From: an uncultured Lachnospiraceae bacterium
Lineage (GTDB): Bacteria; Bacillota; Clostridia; Lachnospirales; Lachnospiraceae
NCBI GenBank assembly: GCA_910576975.1
Contig: CAJTJY010000020.1
Location: 1-64,000 of the forward strand
Length of the DNA stretch: 64,000 nucleotides
Reading direction: 5' to 3'
Shown here: in pieces, positions 1-7,121 of the stretch
Layout of the letters: every line of letters begins with the position of its first letter
Position numbering within the stretch: position 1 is the first letter of the stretch
The notes under the pieces: model-generated
The model's database searches: none
What the model saw: only the letters and a program-made list of their open reading frames with translations
Told to the model about the DNA's origin: nothing
Translations under genes and position numbers: made by a program

Positions 1-74
1 ATCTTTGTGCATTTTGTTTGCATTGCTTTGCAATGGAAACCTTTTGAACAGGTAAGTACGTTCGTGCGACAGCC
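1..74 (-). repeat. Family A palindromic element, partial copy
   Basis: Read on the minus strand this begins GGCTGTCGCACGAA and runs through the AAAAGGTTTCCATTG / CAATG hairpin typical of family A. It is the left half of an element like the one at 1581-1755, in opposite orientation, cut by the window edge. Together the two copies bracket the NTase and GNAT genes. Confidence 0.8.
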
Positions 75-212
75 CCCCTTTTGATACGATAAAATTACAG
101 AATACGGAAACTCAAGAGATTTTATACTTGACAAAATTCAATAACATGATATTCTATAATGATACAGTTTTGAGATTGTATGGACGGTATGGGGAAAGAA
201 GGAGGAGTTTTT

Positions 213-866
213 ATGTATCATTATATTCAGGACAAGAATTACTTAAAACGCTTGAGAAGCACTTGCTCCGATATCGTCAATCAATTGGTCCAAGTTATTA
301 ACAACGATTCTATTGTCAAAGTCAGAGCCTGCCTTGTTGGAAGCGGAGCTAAAAACCTAGTAACACAGAACGCAAATCAACCGATTGATTTCGATTTTAA
401 TATCATTATTGTAAATGCGAAATCTATCAACATTAGATCTTGTCGTGAGATCAAGGAGTACGTCAGGAAACAATTTAACAAGGTCCTCAATAAGAATGGT
501 TGGGGAGATTGCCAGGATTCAACCTCGGCGCTTACTACAGAGAAACGAGTTTTTCAATCAGGCGATAAAATCTCATTTAGCATCGATCTTGCTATAACTT
601 ATAGAAATAAACATGGCTGGCATAGACTTATTCATAGGAAAACAGGTGTTGTTGCTTCTGATGAATATTACTGGAATGAAGTCCCCAATTCGATGCAACT
701 TGAAAAAAAGGTAGATGCTATAAAATCGCGTCATTTATGGAACGAAGTAAAAGATACCTATCTTGACAAGAAGAATTTTTATTTACGCAGAAATGATGAC
801 GCACATCCATCTTTTATTGTCTATATTGAAACGGTGAATCAAATTTGTGACAAGCATCACATTTGA
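213..866 (+). CDS. Nucleotidyltransferase-fold protein of unknown substrate
   Basis: A 217-residue soluble protein. It carries the pol-beta/nucleotidyltransferase signature: Gly43-Ser44 in VGSGAKNL, then Asp59 and Asp61 in PIDFDFNI, and a likely third carboxylate Asp125 in FSIDLAI. All three metal-ligand positions look intact, so it is probably active, but nothing in the sequence shows the substrate. A reading frame continues upstream to 180, but the ATG at 213 has AGGAGG at 201-206, so that start is preferred. The gene is visibly A+T richer than the housekeeping genes of the window, and with the following GNAT it lies between two inverted copies of a palindromic repeat, which suggests acquisition. 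It could be a drug- or protein-modifying nucleotidyltransferase or part of a toxin/defence unit; neither is shown. Confidence 0.6.
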   Translation: MYHYIQDKNYLKRLRSTCSDIVNQLVQVINNDSIVKVRACLVGSGAKNLVTQNANQPIDFDFNIIIVNAKSINIRSCREIKEYVRKQFNKVLNKNGWGDCQDSTSALTTEKRVFQSGDKISFSIDLAITYRNKHGWHRLIHRKTGVVASDEYYWNEVPNSMQLEKKVDAIKSRHLWNEVKDTYLDKKNFYLRRNDDAHPSFIVYIETVNQICDKHHI

Positions 867-1002
867 TAATCGACTGTAAACTTCAAATCAAAGATTTGAG
901 ATAGGATACACATAGATTGCACGGGTTCACTGTTGGGAGGATGGGAACTGATCTATAGTTTAAATCTATCGAATAGCGGTAGCTTTAACATGAAATCAGA
1001 AT

Positions 1003-1062
1003 CATAGTTCTAAGGTTATCACAAATAAATGTTAGCGCTTTTGTGATAACTTATGAACTATG
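1003..1062. repeat. Long inverted repeat ahead of GNAT gene
   Basis: Two 23-nt arms (1003-1025 and 1040-1062) are complementary at 20 of 23 positions around a 14-nt loop. The far arm contains an in-frame ATG at 1060 but no T-tract follows, so this does not look like a simple terminator. It is the main content of the 867-1131 gap. Confidence 0.6.
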
Positions 1063-1131
1063 AAAAAATATTTATCAATTCTGTTGAGGAAAAATTTTTC
1101 AATTAGAAGTGATTTTTTGGAGGAAAATGGC

Positions 1132-1611
1132 ATGGAATACGTAGTGGCAACGCCTGACATGATAAATGACATTTACGATGTTTTACATACGGCTATCAAA
1201 ACAATATATCCCAAGTATTATCCAAATGAAGTCGTGGACTTTTTTTGTGAGCATCATAGCAAAGAACATATTTTGGATGGCATGGTGTCTGGGACTATGG
1301 GAGTATTGAAATATGATGATTTGATTGTTGGGACGGGTTGCCGTGATGGGAACCATATCACAGGGGTGTATGTGCTGCCTGCTTATCAAAAGAGAGGTTG
1401 TGGTTCATATATTATGAATTGTTTGGAAAACGAGATTTTTCAAAAATATGAGACAGCTCTTTTAGAGGCTTCGCTTCCGGCAGCGTGCTTGTATGAGCAT
1501 AGAGGGTATAAGACGATTGGGCATGGGGTTTATCAATTGGAACATGATGTAAAGCTAGTTTATGAAATTATGGAGAAAGGGGCTGTCGCACGAATATATT
1601 CACCTGTTTAA
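1132..1611 (+). CDS. GNAT family N-acetyltransferase
   Basis: A 159-residue acetyl-CoA-dependent acetyltransferase of unknown substrate. The acetyl-CoA-binding motif A is visible as the LPAYQKRGCGS stretch after the VYVLP beta strand, followed by a helix and the LYEHRGYKTIG motif B region typical of GNATs. The frame is open to 1060, but that ATG lies inside an inverted repeat and has no Shine-Dalgarno, whereas ATG 1132 follows GGAGG at 1119-1123. The last residues (after KG) and the stop codon are encoded by the left end of the palindromic repeat that starts at 1581, so the C-terminus has been rewritten by the repeat. Confidence 0.75.
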   Translation: MEYVVATPDMINDIYDVLHTAIKTIYPKYYPNEVVDFFCEHHSKEHILDGMVSGTMGVLKYDDLIVGTGCRDGNHITGVYVLPAYQKRGCGSYIMNCLENEIFQKYETALLEASLPAACLYEHRGYKTIGHGVYQLEHDVKLVYEIMEKGAVARIYSPV

Positions 1612-1755
1612 AAGGTTTACATTGCAAAGCAATGTAAACAAAATGCAAAAAGATTATCTTGGGAAGCTAGCTTCCCAGAATAATTTTGTGCATTCTGTCT
1701 TTGCCGCATAAGCGGCAAGACCTTTTAAACAGGTGAATATATTCGTGTGACAGCC
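1581..1755 (+). repeat. Family A palindromic element, complete copy
   Basis: A 175-bp element beginning GGCTGTCGCACGAA and ending in its complement with one mismatch. The roughly 36-bp terminal arms enclose three small hairpins: ACATTG/CAATGT, the 16-bp palindrome GGGAAGCTAGCTTCCC, and GCCGC/GCGGC. It overlaps the 3' end of the GNAT gene and supplies its stop codon. No clear target duplication is seen. Confidence 0.85.
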
Positions 1756-1834
1756 TCGTGTGATATTTCTTGTAAATTGCAATCCATCAGCATCCATGAA
1801 GTACAGGAATTAAAAAATTGACAGGAAACAAGGC

Positions 1835-2347
1835 TTAGTGAATGCCAAATTCTGGGGCATATTCCACAATTCCCGATATGATTGGGGCATTTTCACAAAG
1901 TTTGCATGCCATAAAATTTTTGCTTGGAACTTTAAAACAAGGTTGTATGCCAAATTTTTCGGCAGGCATATAACCAATCCGAGGATAGTATTTTTCACTG
2001 CCTAATACGACGGAATAGCTGTAGCCAAGTGAGCGGGTTATTTGATGTCCCTCCTGTACCAGTGAGGTGCCAATGCCCTGCCGTTGATATATTGGCAATA
2101 CAGACAGCGGAGCTAAAGCTAAAGCAGTATGCCCGCCTATTTTCAGTTTAGTAAACAGAATATGAGCGATAATTTTTCCATTAATCTCGGTTACTAATGA
2201 CAATTCTGGAATAAATGCAACGCTTTGCCGCAAGGCATTTACTAATTCTTGTTCATTGCCATCACTTTCTTGCGCAGTCTGAAAAGCGTTTTTTACTACC
2301 TGATATACGGATTCATAGTCAGCCGGTTGTTCTCTTCGAATCGTCAT
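1835..2347 (-). CDS. GNAT family N-acetyltransferase (YhbS-like)
   Basis: A 170-residue acetyltransferase resembling the COG3153 YhbS group. The N-terminus MTIRREQPADYESVYQVV is the usual opening of this group, and motif A is LSVLPIYQRQGIGTSLVQEG, with the acetyl-CoA pyrophosphate-binding QRQGIG loop. YYPRIGYMPA in the C-terminal half is also typical. It is transcribed divergently from the arsR operon across about 200 bp and ends next to the palindromic repeat at 1581-1755. The acceptor substrate cannot be told from sequence. Confidence 0.85.
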   Translation of the reverse strand: MTIRREQPADYESVYQVVKNAFQTAQESDGNEQELVNALRQSVAFIPELSLVTEINGKIIAHILFTKLKIGGHTALALAPLSVLPIYQRQGIGTSLVQEGHQITRSLGYSYSVVLGSEKYYPRIGYMPAEKFGIQPCFKVPSKNFMACKLCENAPIISGIVEYAPEFGIH

Positions 2348-2483
2348 GATCTTTCACTCCTTGCTGTTATGCTTTATCGGGCAAAGGCCGTCTCTTTCAA
2401 GGGCAAGTATTGCGCTATGCCCTGCAGACATGTTTTCAAAAAGTATAGTATGTATGCTCAACGAAAGTCAAGCAAAAAATATA

Positions 2484-2512
2484 TTGACATTCTTCTATGT
2501 GATGCATATAAT
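2484..2512 (+). promoter_or_regulatory. Sigma-A promoter of the ars-type operon
   Basis: A perfect TTGACA (2484-2489) and TATAAT (2507-2512) are separated by 17 bp, upstream of the ArsR-type repressor gene. A consensus promoter fits an operon held off by a repressor; the operator itself was not resolved. Confidence 0.85.
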
Positions 2513-2546
2513 TATAAAAGGTTGCTTACGGGAGGTGATTGACTTA

Positions 2547-2858
2547 ATGATTGACGAAAAGAAGATGGCTGTCATTTTCAAAGCGTTTTGCGATGAAAAC
2601 CGCATACGGATATTGAAAATGCTTGCCACAGGCGAGAAATGCGGCTGTAAGCTGTTGGAAGAAATTAATGTGACGCAGCCTACTTTATCGCATCATATGA
2701 AAATATTGTGTGACTCTGGAGTTGTCACTGGGCGAAAAGAAGGCAAATGGACACATTATTCTATTTCTCCTCAAGGTGCAAGGATGGCTGTTCAATGTTT
2801 GCAGGAGCTGACATGTATTTCTGGGTCAAATGAAAATATGCCGTGTTGTGAAAAATGA
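2547..2858 (+). CDS. arsR: ArsR/SmtB family metal(loid)-sensing repressor
   Basis: A 103-residue winged-helix repressor. FKAFCDENRIRILKML is the standard ArsR opening helix; GEKCGCKLLEE carries a CxC pair where ArsR proteins bind As(III)/Sb(III), leading into the recognition helix VTQPTLSHHMKIL. An extra vicinal Cys pair (PCC) lies at the C-terminus and may be a second thiol site. The open frame extends to 2346, but ATG 2547 follows GGAGGTGATT at 2531-2540 and a consensus promoter, so the longer version is rejected. It is the first gene of an operon with the arsP-like permease and a redox-disulfide protein. Confidence 0.9.
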   Translation: MIDEKKMAVIFKAFCDENRIRILKMLATGEKCGCKLLEEINVTQPTLSHHMKILCDSGVVTGRKEGKWTHYSISPQGARMAVQCLQELTCISGSNENMPCCEK

Positions 2859-2937
2859 CCTTCTTCTATCTGCACGGCTTATTAAGTCCATAAACATAGA
2901 TATATTTAAATGTAACTATATAAAGGAGGCTTTGCTT

Positions 2938-3951
2938 ATGGAAATTTTAAAATCAGCGTGGGATTTTTTTCAAAAAGAGATTCTTGGCATGAGGTGGCTT
3001 GACCGTTTGATCGGCAGTTTCCTTGAATTGTGCGGTCTCGACCTTGATAGCAGGATTGGCGGAAGCATTCGGTTTTTTATTTATGATATAGTTAAGATAA
3101 TGGCGCTGCTGGGCGTCCTAATTTTGATTATATCGTATATACAGAGTTTTTTTCCGCCAGAGAGGACAAAAAAGATACTAGGACGCTTTCATGGGATATG
3201 GGCAAATATCATTGCCGCTCTGCTTGGAACGGTAACACCGTTTTGCTCTTGCTCATCGATTCCTCTGTTTATTGGATTTACGAGTGCGGGATTGCCGCTT
3301 GGGGTTACTTTTTCATTTCTCATTTCTTCGCCAATGGTTGACCTTGGCAGCCTTGTTTTGCTGATGAGTATTTTCGGTTGGAAGGTTGCGGTTGCCTATG
3401 TCATACTCGGATTAGTGATCGCCGTTGCAGGCGGAACTTTGATTGAAAGACTACGCCTTGAAAATCATGTGGAGGAATATGTTCGTAATGGTCACGTTAT
3501 TGATGTTCCACAGGAAGAATTGCACTTCAAAGCCCGTATCAAATATGCCTGGCAGCAGGTTGTTTCAACAGCAAAAAAAGTTGCCCCATTTGTTTTGATC
3601 GGCGTAGGCATTGGCGCAGTGATTCATAATTGGATACCTCAAGATTTCATTGTAAATGTGCTTGGGGATAATAATCCTTTCGGCGTTGTGCTTGCCACTC
3701 TTGCAGGAGTGCCGATGTATGCGGATATTTTCGGTACGATTCCGATTGCCGAAGCCCTGCTTGCAAAAGGCGCTTTGCTTGGGGTTGTCCTTTCTTTTAT
3801 GATGGGCGTAACGACACTGTCACTTCCTTCGATGATTATGCTTCGTAAGGCTGTCAAGCTAAAACTTTTGGGCATTTTTATTGCCATATGCACGATAGGC
3901 ATTATCATTGTAGGTTATTTTTTTAATGTAATACAATATTTCGTTATTTAA
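2938..3951 (+). CDS. ArsP/YraQ-type permease
   Basis: A 337-residue polytopic membrane protein of the permease family PF03773 (UPF0718, YraQ/ArsP). The signature PFCSCSSIPLF followed by a GLPLG and SSPMVD stretch is clear, with about eight hydrophobic segments. Characterised ArsP members export trivalent organoarsenicals, and the cysteines of the CSC motif are implicated. The start is ATG 2938 with AAAGGAGG at 2922-2929; the frame upstream of it overlaps arsR and has no ribosome-binding site. Position behind arsR and before a thiol-redox protein supports metalloid export, though substrate is inferred. Confidence 0.85.
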   Translation: MEILKSAWDFFQKEILGMRWLDRLIGSFLELCGLDLDSRIGGSIRFFIYDIVKIMALLGVLILIISYIQSFFPPERTKKILGRFHGIWANIIAALLGTVTPFCSCSSIPLFIGFTSAGLPLGVTFSFLISSPMVDLGSLVLLMSIFGWKVAVAYVILGLVIAVAGGTLIERLRLENHVEEYVRNGHVIDVPQEELHFKARIKYAWQQVVSTAKKVAPFVLIGVGIGAVIHNWIPQDFIVNVLGDNNPFGVVLATLAGVPMYADIFGTIPIAEALLAKGALLGVVLSFMMGVTTLSLPSMIMLRKAVKLKLLGIFIAICTIGIIIVGYFFNVIQYFVI

Positions 3952-3974
3952 TTCTATAGTTTTAGGAGGTTGCA

Positions 3975-4346
3975 ATGATGTCATTGTTTAATTTTGGCAA
4001 GAAAAAAGAAGAAAAGAAAACATCTGCTTGTGCTTGTGGTTGTCCCAAAAATGAGACAGAAGAAGCCGCCAATCGTTCTCATTCTGAGGCAAAGGATGGA
4101 ACTTGCTCAGTCAAAGTATTGGGCGCAGGTTGCAAATCCTGTCATCAGCAGTATGAGAACGCAAGACAGGCAGTAAAGGATATGGGGATTTTTGCAGAGG
4201 TCGCATACATTACCGAGATGAGCAAAGTAATGGAATACGGCGTTATGAGTATGCCTGCTATCGTTGTCAATGAAAAGGTTGTCGCTACGGGCAAGGTGTT
4301 AAAAGCAAATGAGATAATTGCCTTGCTGCATCACTTAGGTTTTTAA
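3975..4346 (+). CDS. Thioredoxin-fold small redox-disulfide protein
   Basis: A 123-residue cytoplasmic protein of the redox-active disulfide protein 2 / MTH895 type. The N-terminal third is a Lys- and Cys-rich extension (CACGC), then a thioredoxin fold with the active-site motif GAGCKSCHQ and the cis-Pro segment SMPAIVVN. Such proteins commonly follow ArsR-permease pairs in Bacillota and are thought to handle thiol or metal chemistry. ATG 3975 and ATG 3978 are both possible behind AGGAGG 3964-3969. It is separated from the permease by 23 bp, so it is cotranscribed. Confidence 0.85.
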   Translation: MMSLFNFGKKKEEKKTSACACGCPKNETEEAANRSHSEAKDGTCSVKVLGAGCKSCHQQYENARQAVKDMGIFAEVAYITEMSKVMEYGVMSMPAIVVNEKVVATGKVLKANEIIALLHHLGF

Positions 4347-4348
4347 CT

Positions 4349-4597
4349 ATGGATAAGAAAAAGTAGCTTTTATCTGTGTCCATAATTCATGCCGCAATCA
4401 GATTGCAGAAGCGCTTGGCAGGCATTTGGCATGGGATCGATTTGATTTTTTGTTCCGCAGGGGTGAAAACAAGTTCATCCAGTGTCTTTGACAAAATACG
4501 AGGAATTTTATATAATAAATCTCTGGCTTTGGTTTTGCTGGATGAAAGAGTTCATGAGATTTGGAACAAAGAATGGGAGATAATTAATGCTTTATGA
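4349..4597 (+). pseudogene. arsC: Decayed arsenate reductase arsC
   Basis: Reading ATG GAT AAG from 4349 and then shifting frame after a lost base near 4360 gives VAFICVHNSCRNQ followed by IAEALGRHLA, the P-loop (C-x5-R) and first helix of a low-molecular-weight phosphatase-type arsenate reductase. A second shift near 4450 is needed to reach SAGVKTSS, the next conserved block. Beyond that the similarity fades and the conserved middle part seems deleted before a stop at 4597. At least two frameshifts plus a deletion make this nonfunctional. It sits 2 nt after the redox protein gene, the usual place of arsC in such operons. Confidence 0.75.
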
Positions 4598-4667
4598 AAG
4601 CAGCGAGACACACTATTGATTTATATGGATAGCTGACAGTACACTAGGGGATCGGAGGGACTATGTG

Positions 4668-5453
4668 ATGAGTATTTATCAATTGACGCCAGGCAAGATG
4701 TCGGTGATCGCTCCTTTGTTTGAGGGTTGGGACGAGTCTTTGATCTGGTCCTGCTTGCAGGGAATTATGGGTGAGGCATGGGCCAACCAGAAAGAGAATC
4801 CTAAATCTGCGAGGATTGTCCTTGCGGATTTCTGTTATTTTGCCGGAGAAGCGAACCATGAACTTGTGACAAGAGGAATTAAGACGCAGAGCCGTGATTT
4901 CTTAATCATGGTTCCGCCTCAGGATCAAAACGGATCAGCCTGGGCACAGGAAATTGAGAAAGCATATGGGAGACGTTGCAAACGAGTGGAACGTTTCGCT
5001 ATAAAGAAAGAGCCTGGGATTTTCGACAGGGATAAATTGGAGAAAATTGTAGCGGGACTGGGTTCACAATATCAGGTCGGGTTAATCACGGAGGAAATTT
5101 TCAGGCAAACTAGAGAGCAGCCCTGGGCAAAAGATTTCACTTCTCAGTATGCAGATTATAATGAATACTTAAGACGGGGCGTGGGAGCTTTTGTGCTTTA
5201 TGGCAAGGAGCTTGTATCTGGCGCCTCTTCCTATACGGTATACCAGGAGGGGATTGAGATAGAAATCGGGACGAGGCAAGATCATCGCAGAAGAGGCCTT
5301 GCCAAGGCATGCGGGGCGAGTCTGATTTTAGAGTGCATGGACCGGAAGCTTTATCCAAGCTGGGATGCGCAGAACAGATGGTCTGTGGCCCTTGCGCAAG
5401 AACTGGGCTATCATTTTGATCATGTTTATGCAGCGTATGAGATTTATTTTTGA
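4668..5453 (+). CDS. GNAT acetyltransferase (PF12746-like)
   Basis: A 261-residue protein of the larger GNAT type found in Bacillota. The N-terminal half (to about residue 125) is a non-catalytic GNAT-like lobe. The C-terminal half has the motif A segment EIGTRQDHRRRGLAKACGA and the motif B region YPSWDAQNRWSVALAQELGY, where the Asn and the final GY are typical. The start is ATG 4668 with GGAGG at 4654-4658; an in-frame GTG at 4665 is an alternative. It is not part of the ars operon and converges on the purine permease gene. Substrate unknown. Confidence 0.8.
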   Translation: MSIYQLTPGKMSVIAPLFEGWDESLIWSCLQGIMGEAWANQKENPKSARIVLADFCYFAGEANHELVTRGIKTQSRDFLIMVPPQDQNGSAWAQEIEKAYGRRCKRVERFAIKKEPGIFDRDKLEKIVAGLGSQYQVGLITEEIFRQTREQPWAKDFTSQYADYNEYLRRGVGAFVLYGKELVSGASSYTVYQEGIEIEIGTRQDHRRRGLAKACGASLILECMDRKLYPSWDAQNRWSVALAQELGYHFDHVYAAYEIYF

Positions 5454-5495
5454 GAGATCAAAATGCTAGGTCATGCATGGGAAATATGGAACTGT

Positions 5496-5535
5496 GCCGC
5501 AAATGCAGATGCGGGATCAAGCCTGCATTTGCGGC
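5496..5535. terminator. Hairpin between convergent genes
   Basis: A perfect 13-bp inverted repeat, GCCGCAAATGCAG (5496-5508) and its complement (5523-5535), with a 14-nt loop, lies between the convergent GNAT and permease genes. There is no strong T-tract, so termination is inferred from position. Confidence 0.45.
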
Positions 5536-5599
5536 CGTATTACAAGGTATACCCATGGGGCATCCCATTATGGCCATGCGGCCGTATTACAAGGTATAC
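5531..5599. repeat. 22-bp direct repeat copying the permease gene end
   Basis: The stretch that includes the last codons and stop of the permease gene (5578-5599) is repeated exactly 47 bp further downstream of it (5531-5552). It reads as a local tandem duplication of the gene's 3' end. Confidence 0.8.
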
Positions 5600-6957
5600 T
5601 TTGCTATAAAGAGAACGGTCAGCACATACATGAGGATGCTGATCTTTTTTTCTTTTGCCTTTCCAATGATAAGATTGATCAAAGTCCAGGAGATTACGCC
5701 GATGGCGATGCCTTCAGAGATGCTATAAGCCAGGGGCATTGCGATGATGCACAAGAAAGCGGGGATGGCGTCTGCCATATCCTCAAAATCAATCTTTGCC
5801 ACAGAGCCCATCATATAAAATCCCACAATAATCAGAGCCGGGGCAATGGCGAAGCTGGGGATGCTTAAGAATATCGGAGAGAAAAGGATAGACAGCAGGA
5901 ACAAAATCCCGGTAGTCAGGGCGGTAAGTCCGGTGCGCCCGCCGGCAGCAACGCCGGAGGCGCTCTCCACATAAGTGGTCGTTGTAGAAGTACCGAAAAT
6001 AGCGCCTGCGCAGGTGGCGACGGCATCTGACAACAGAGCGGGCCTGATTCTTTCAAGCTTGCCGTTTTGATCCAGCATGTCCGCTTTGGAGGAAACGCCG
6101 ATTAAAGTACCCAGGGTATCAAACAGGTCCACGAACAACAACGAAAAAATGATCACCATCAAATCCCCTATGTTTATGGAACGAAAATCTGTCTTTGTAA
6201 AAACGGCTCCGAACGTTTCCTGGAAGGACGAGAAGTCCAGGCTTAGGAAAGCGTCAGGAATGACGGAATGCATTCCGGCTTTTGGATCAGGCACATAGAC
6301 GCCTGCAAACTCGCAGAGGATGCCTAAGATCCAAGTGACCAGAATGCCAGCGAGAATGCCGCCCTTGATATTTTTTGCAAGAAGGACAGCGGTTACCAGG
6401 ACGCCAATCAATGCAAGAATGGCGCCTACGCCCACAGAACGGAAAGTTTCGCCTTTAAATGCCTGGTAAGTTACCAGGGTGGAATCATTTGCCACGATCA
6501 GCTTTGCGTCTTGCAAACCGATAAATGCAACGAATATGCCGATCCCCACGCTGACGGCGGCCTTTAATGTTGTGGGAATGGCATTAAAAATCGCTTCCCT
6601 GACGTTGACGAGGGAAAGGATGATAAAGATTACGCCCTCTGCAAATACAGCAAATAGCGCAAGCTCCCAGGGATTGCCCCTTTGAATGACGACCGTATAG
6701 GCGAAATAAGCATTTAATCCCATTCCTGGTGCAAGCGCAAATGGATAATTTGCCAGCAGCGCCATCAGCAACGTTCCCACAAAGGAAGCCAGCGCCGTTG
6801 CCGTCAGAACTGCATTGGCGTCCATGCCGGCGGCAGCCAGAATGTTTGGATTGACTGCCAAAATATATGCCATGGTCATGAAGGTGGTAAATCCGGCGAT
6901 TATTTCGGTTTTGACGGAAGTCTCGTGTTCATTCAATCTGAAAATTTTTTCTAACAT
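5587..6957 (-). CDS. AzgA/PbuG-type purine permease
   Basis: A 456-residue inner-membrane transporter of the NCS2/AzgA group, which takes up hypoxanthine, guanine or adenine with protons. Typical features are the N-terminal TEIIAGFTTFMTMAYILAVNP, ALAPGMGLNAYF in the substrate path, and the STTTTYVESASGVAAGGRTGL block, with 12 or more hydrophobic segments. The frame begins at 6984, but ATG 6957 is preferred because AAAGGAG precedes it on the minus strand. No purine riboswitch was recognised upstream. The last codons are duplicated just after the stop. Confidence 0.9.
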   Translation of the reverse strand: MLEKIFRLNEHETSVKTEIIAGFTTFMTMAYILAVNPNILAAAGMDANAVLTATALASFVGTLLMALLANYPFALAPGMGLNAYFAYTVVIQRGNPWELALFAVFAEGVIFIILSLVNVREAIFNAIPTTLKAAVSVGIGIFVAFIGLQDAKLIVANDSTLVTYQAFKGETFRSVGVGAILALIGVLVTAVLLAKNIKGGILAGILVTWILGILCEFAGVYVPDPKAGMHSVIPDAFLSLDFSSFQETFGAVFTKTDFRSINIGDLMVIIFSLLFVDLFDTLGTLIGVSSKADMLDQNGKLERIRPALLSDAVATCAGAIFGTSTTTTYVESASGVAAGGRTGLTALTTGILFLLSILFSPIFLSIPSFAIAPALIIVGFYMMGSVAKIDFEDMADAIPAFLCIIAMPLAYSISEGIAIGVISWTLINLIIGKAKEKKISILMYVLTVLFIAKYTL

Positions 6958-7121
6958 AAATCCACGCTCCTTTGCTATAATCATTTAGTATGCCTATTTT
7001 TTAAATGTATAATAGTAAAAATTAGCTACTTATGTTACAATAGGCAGAATAAAGCGGCTATAATAGCTAAAGCGTATCAATGGCAGCGGGATGGAAAATG
7101 ATATGTTGTGGGAGGTAAGAT

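Noticed and set aside
2346..2546. N-terminal extension of the ArsR frame
   Set aside because: It crosses a consensus promoter and lacks a ribosome-binding site; the ATG at 2547 has a strong one.
6958..7121. Purine riboswitch ahead of the AzgA-type permease
   Set aside because: The conserved junction and loop sequences of the purine aptamer are not found on the minus strand.
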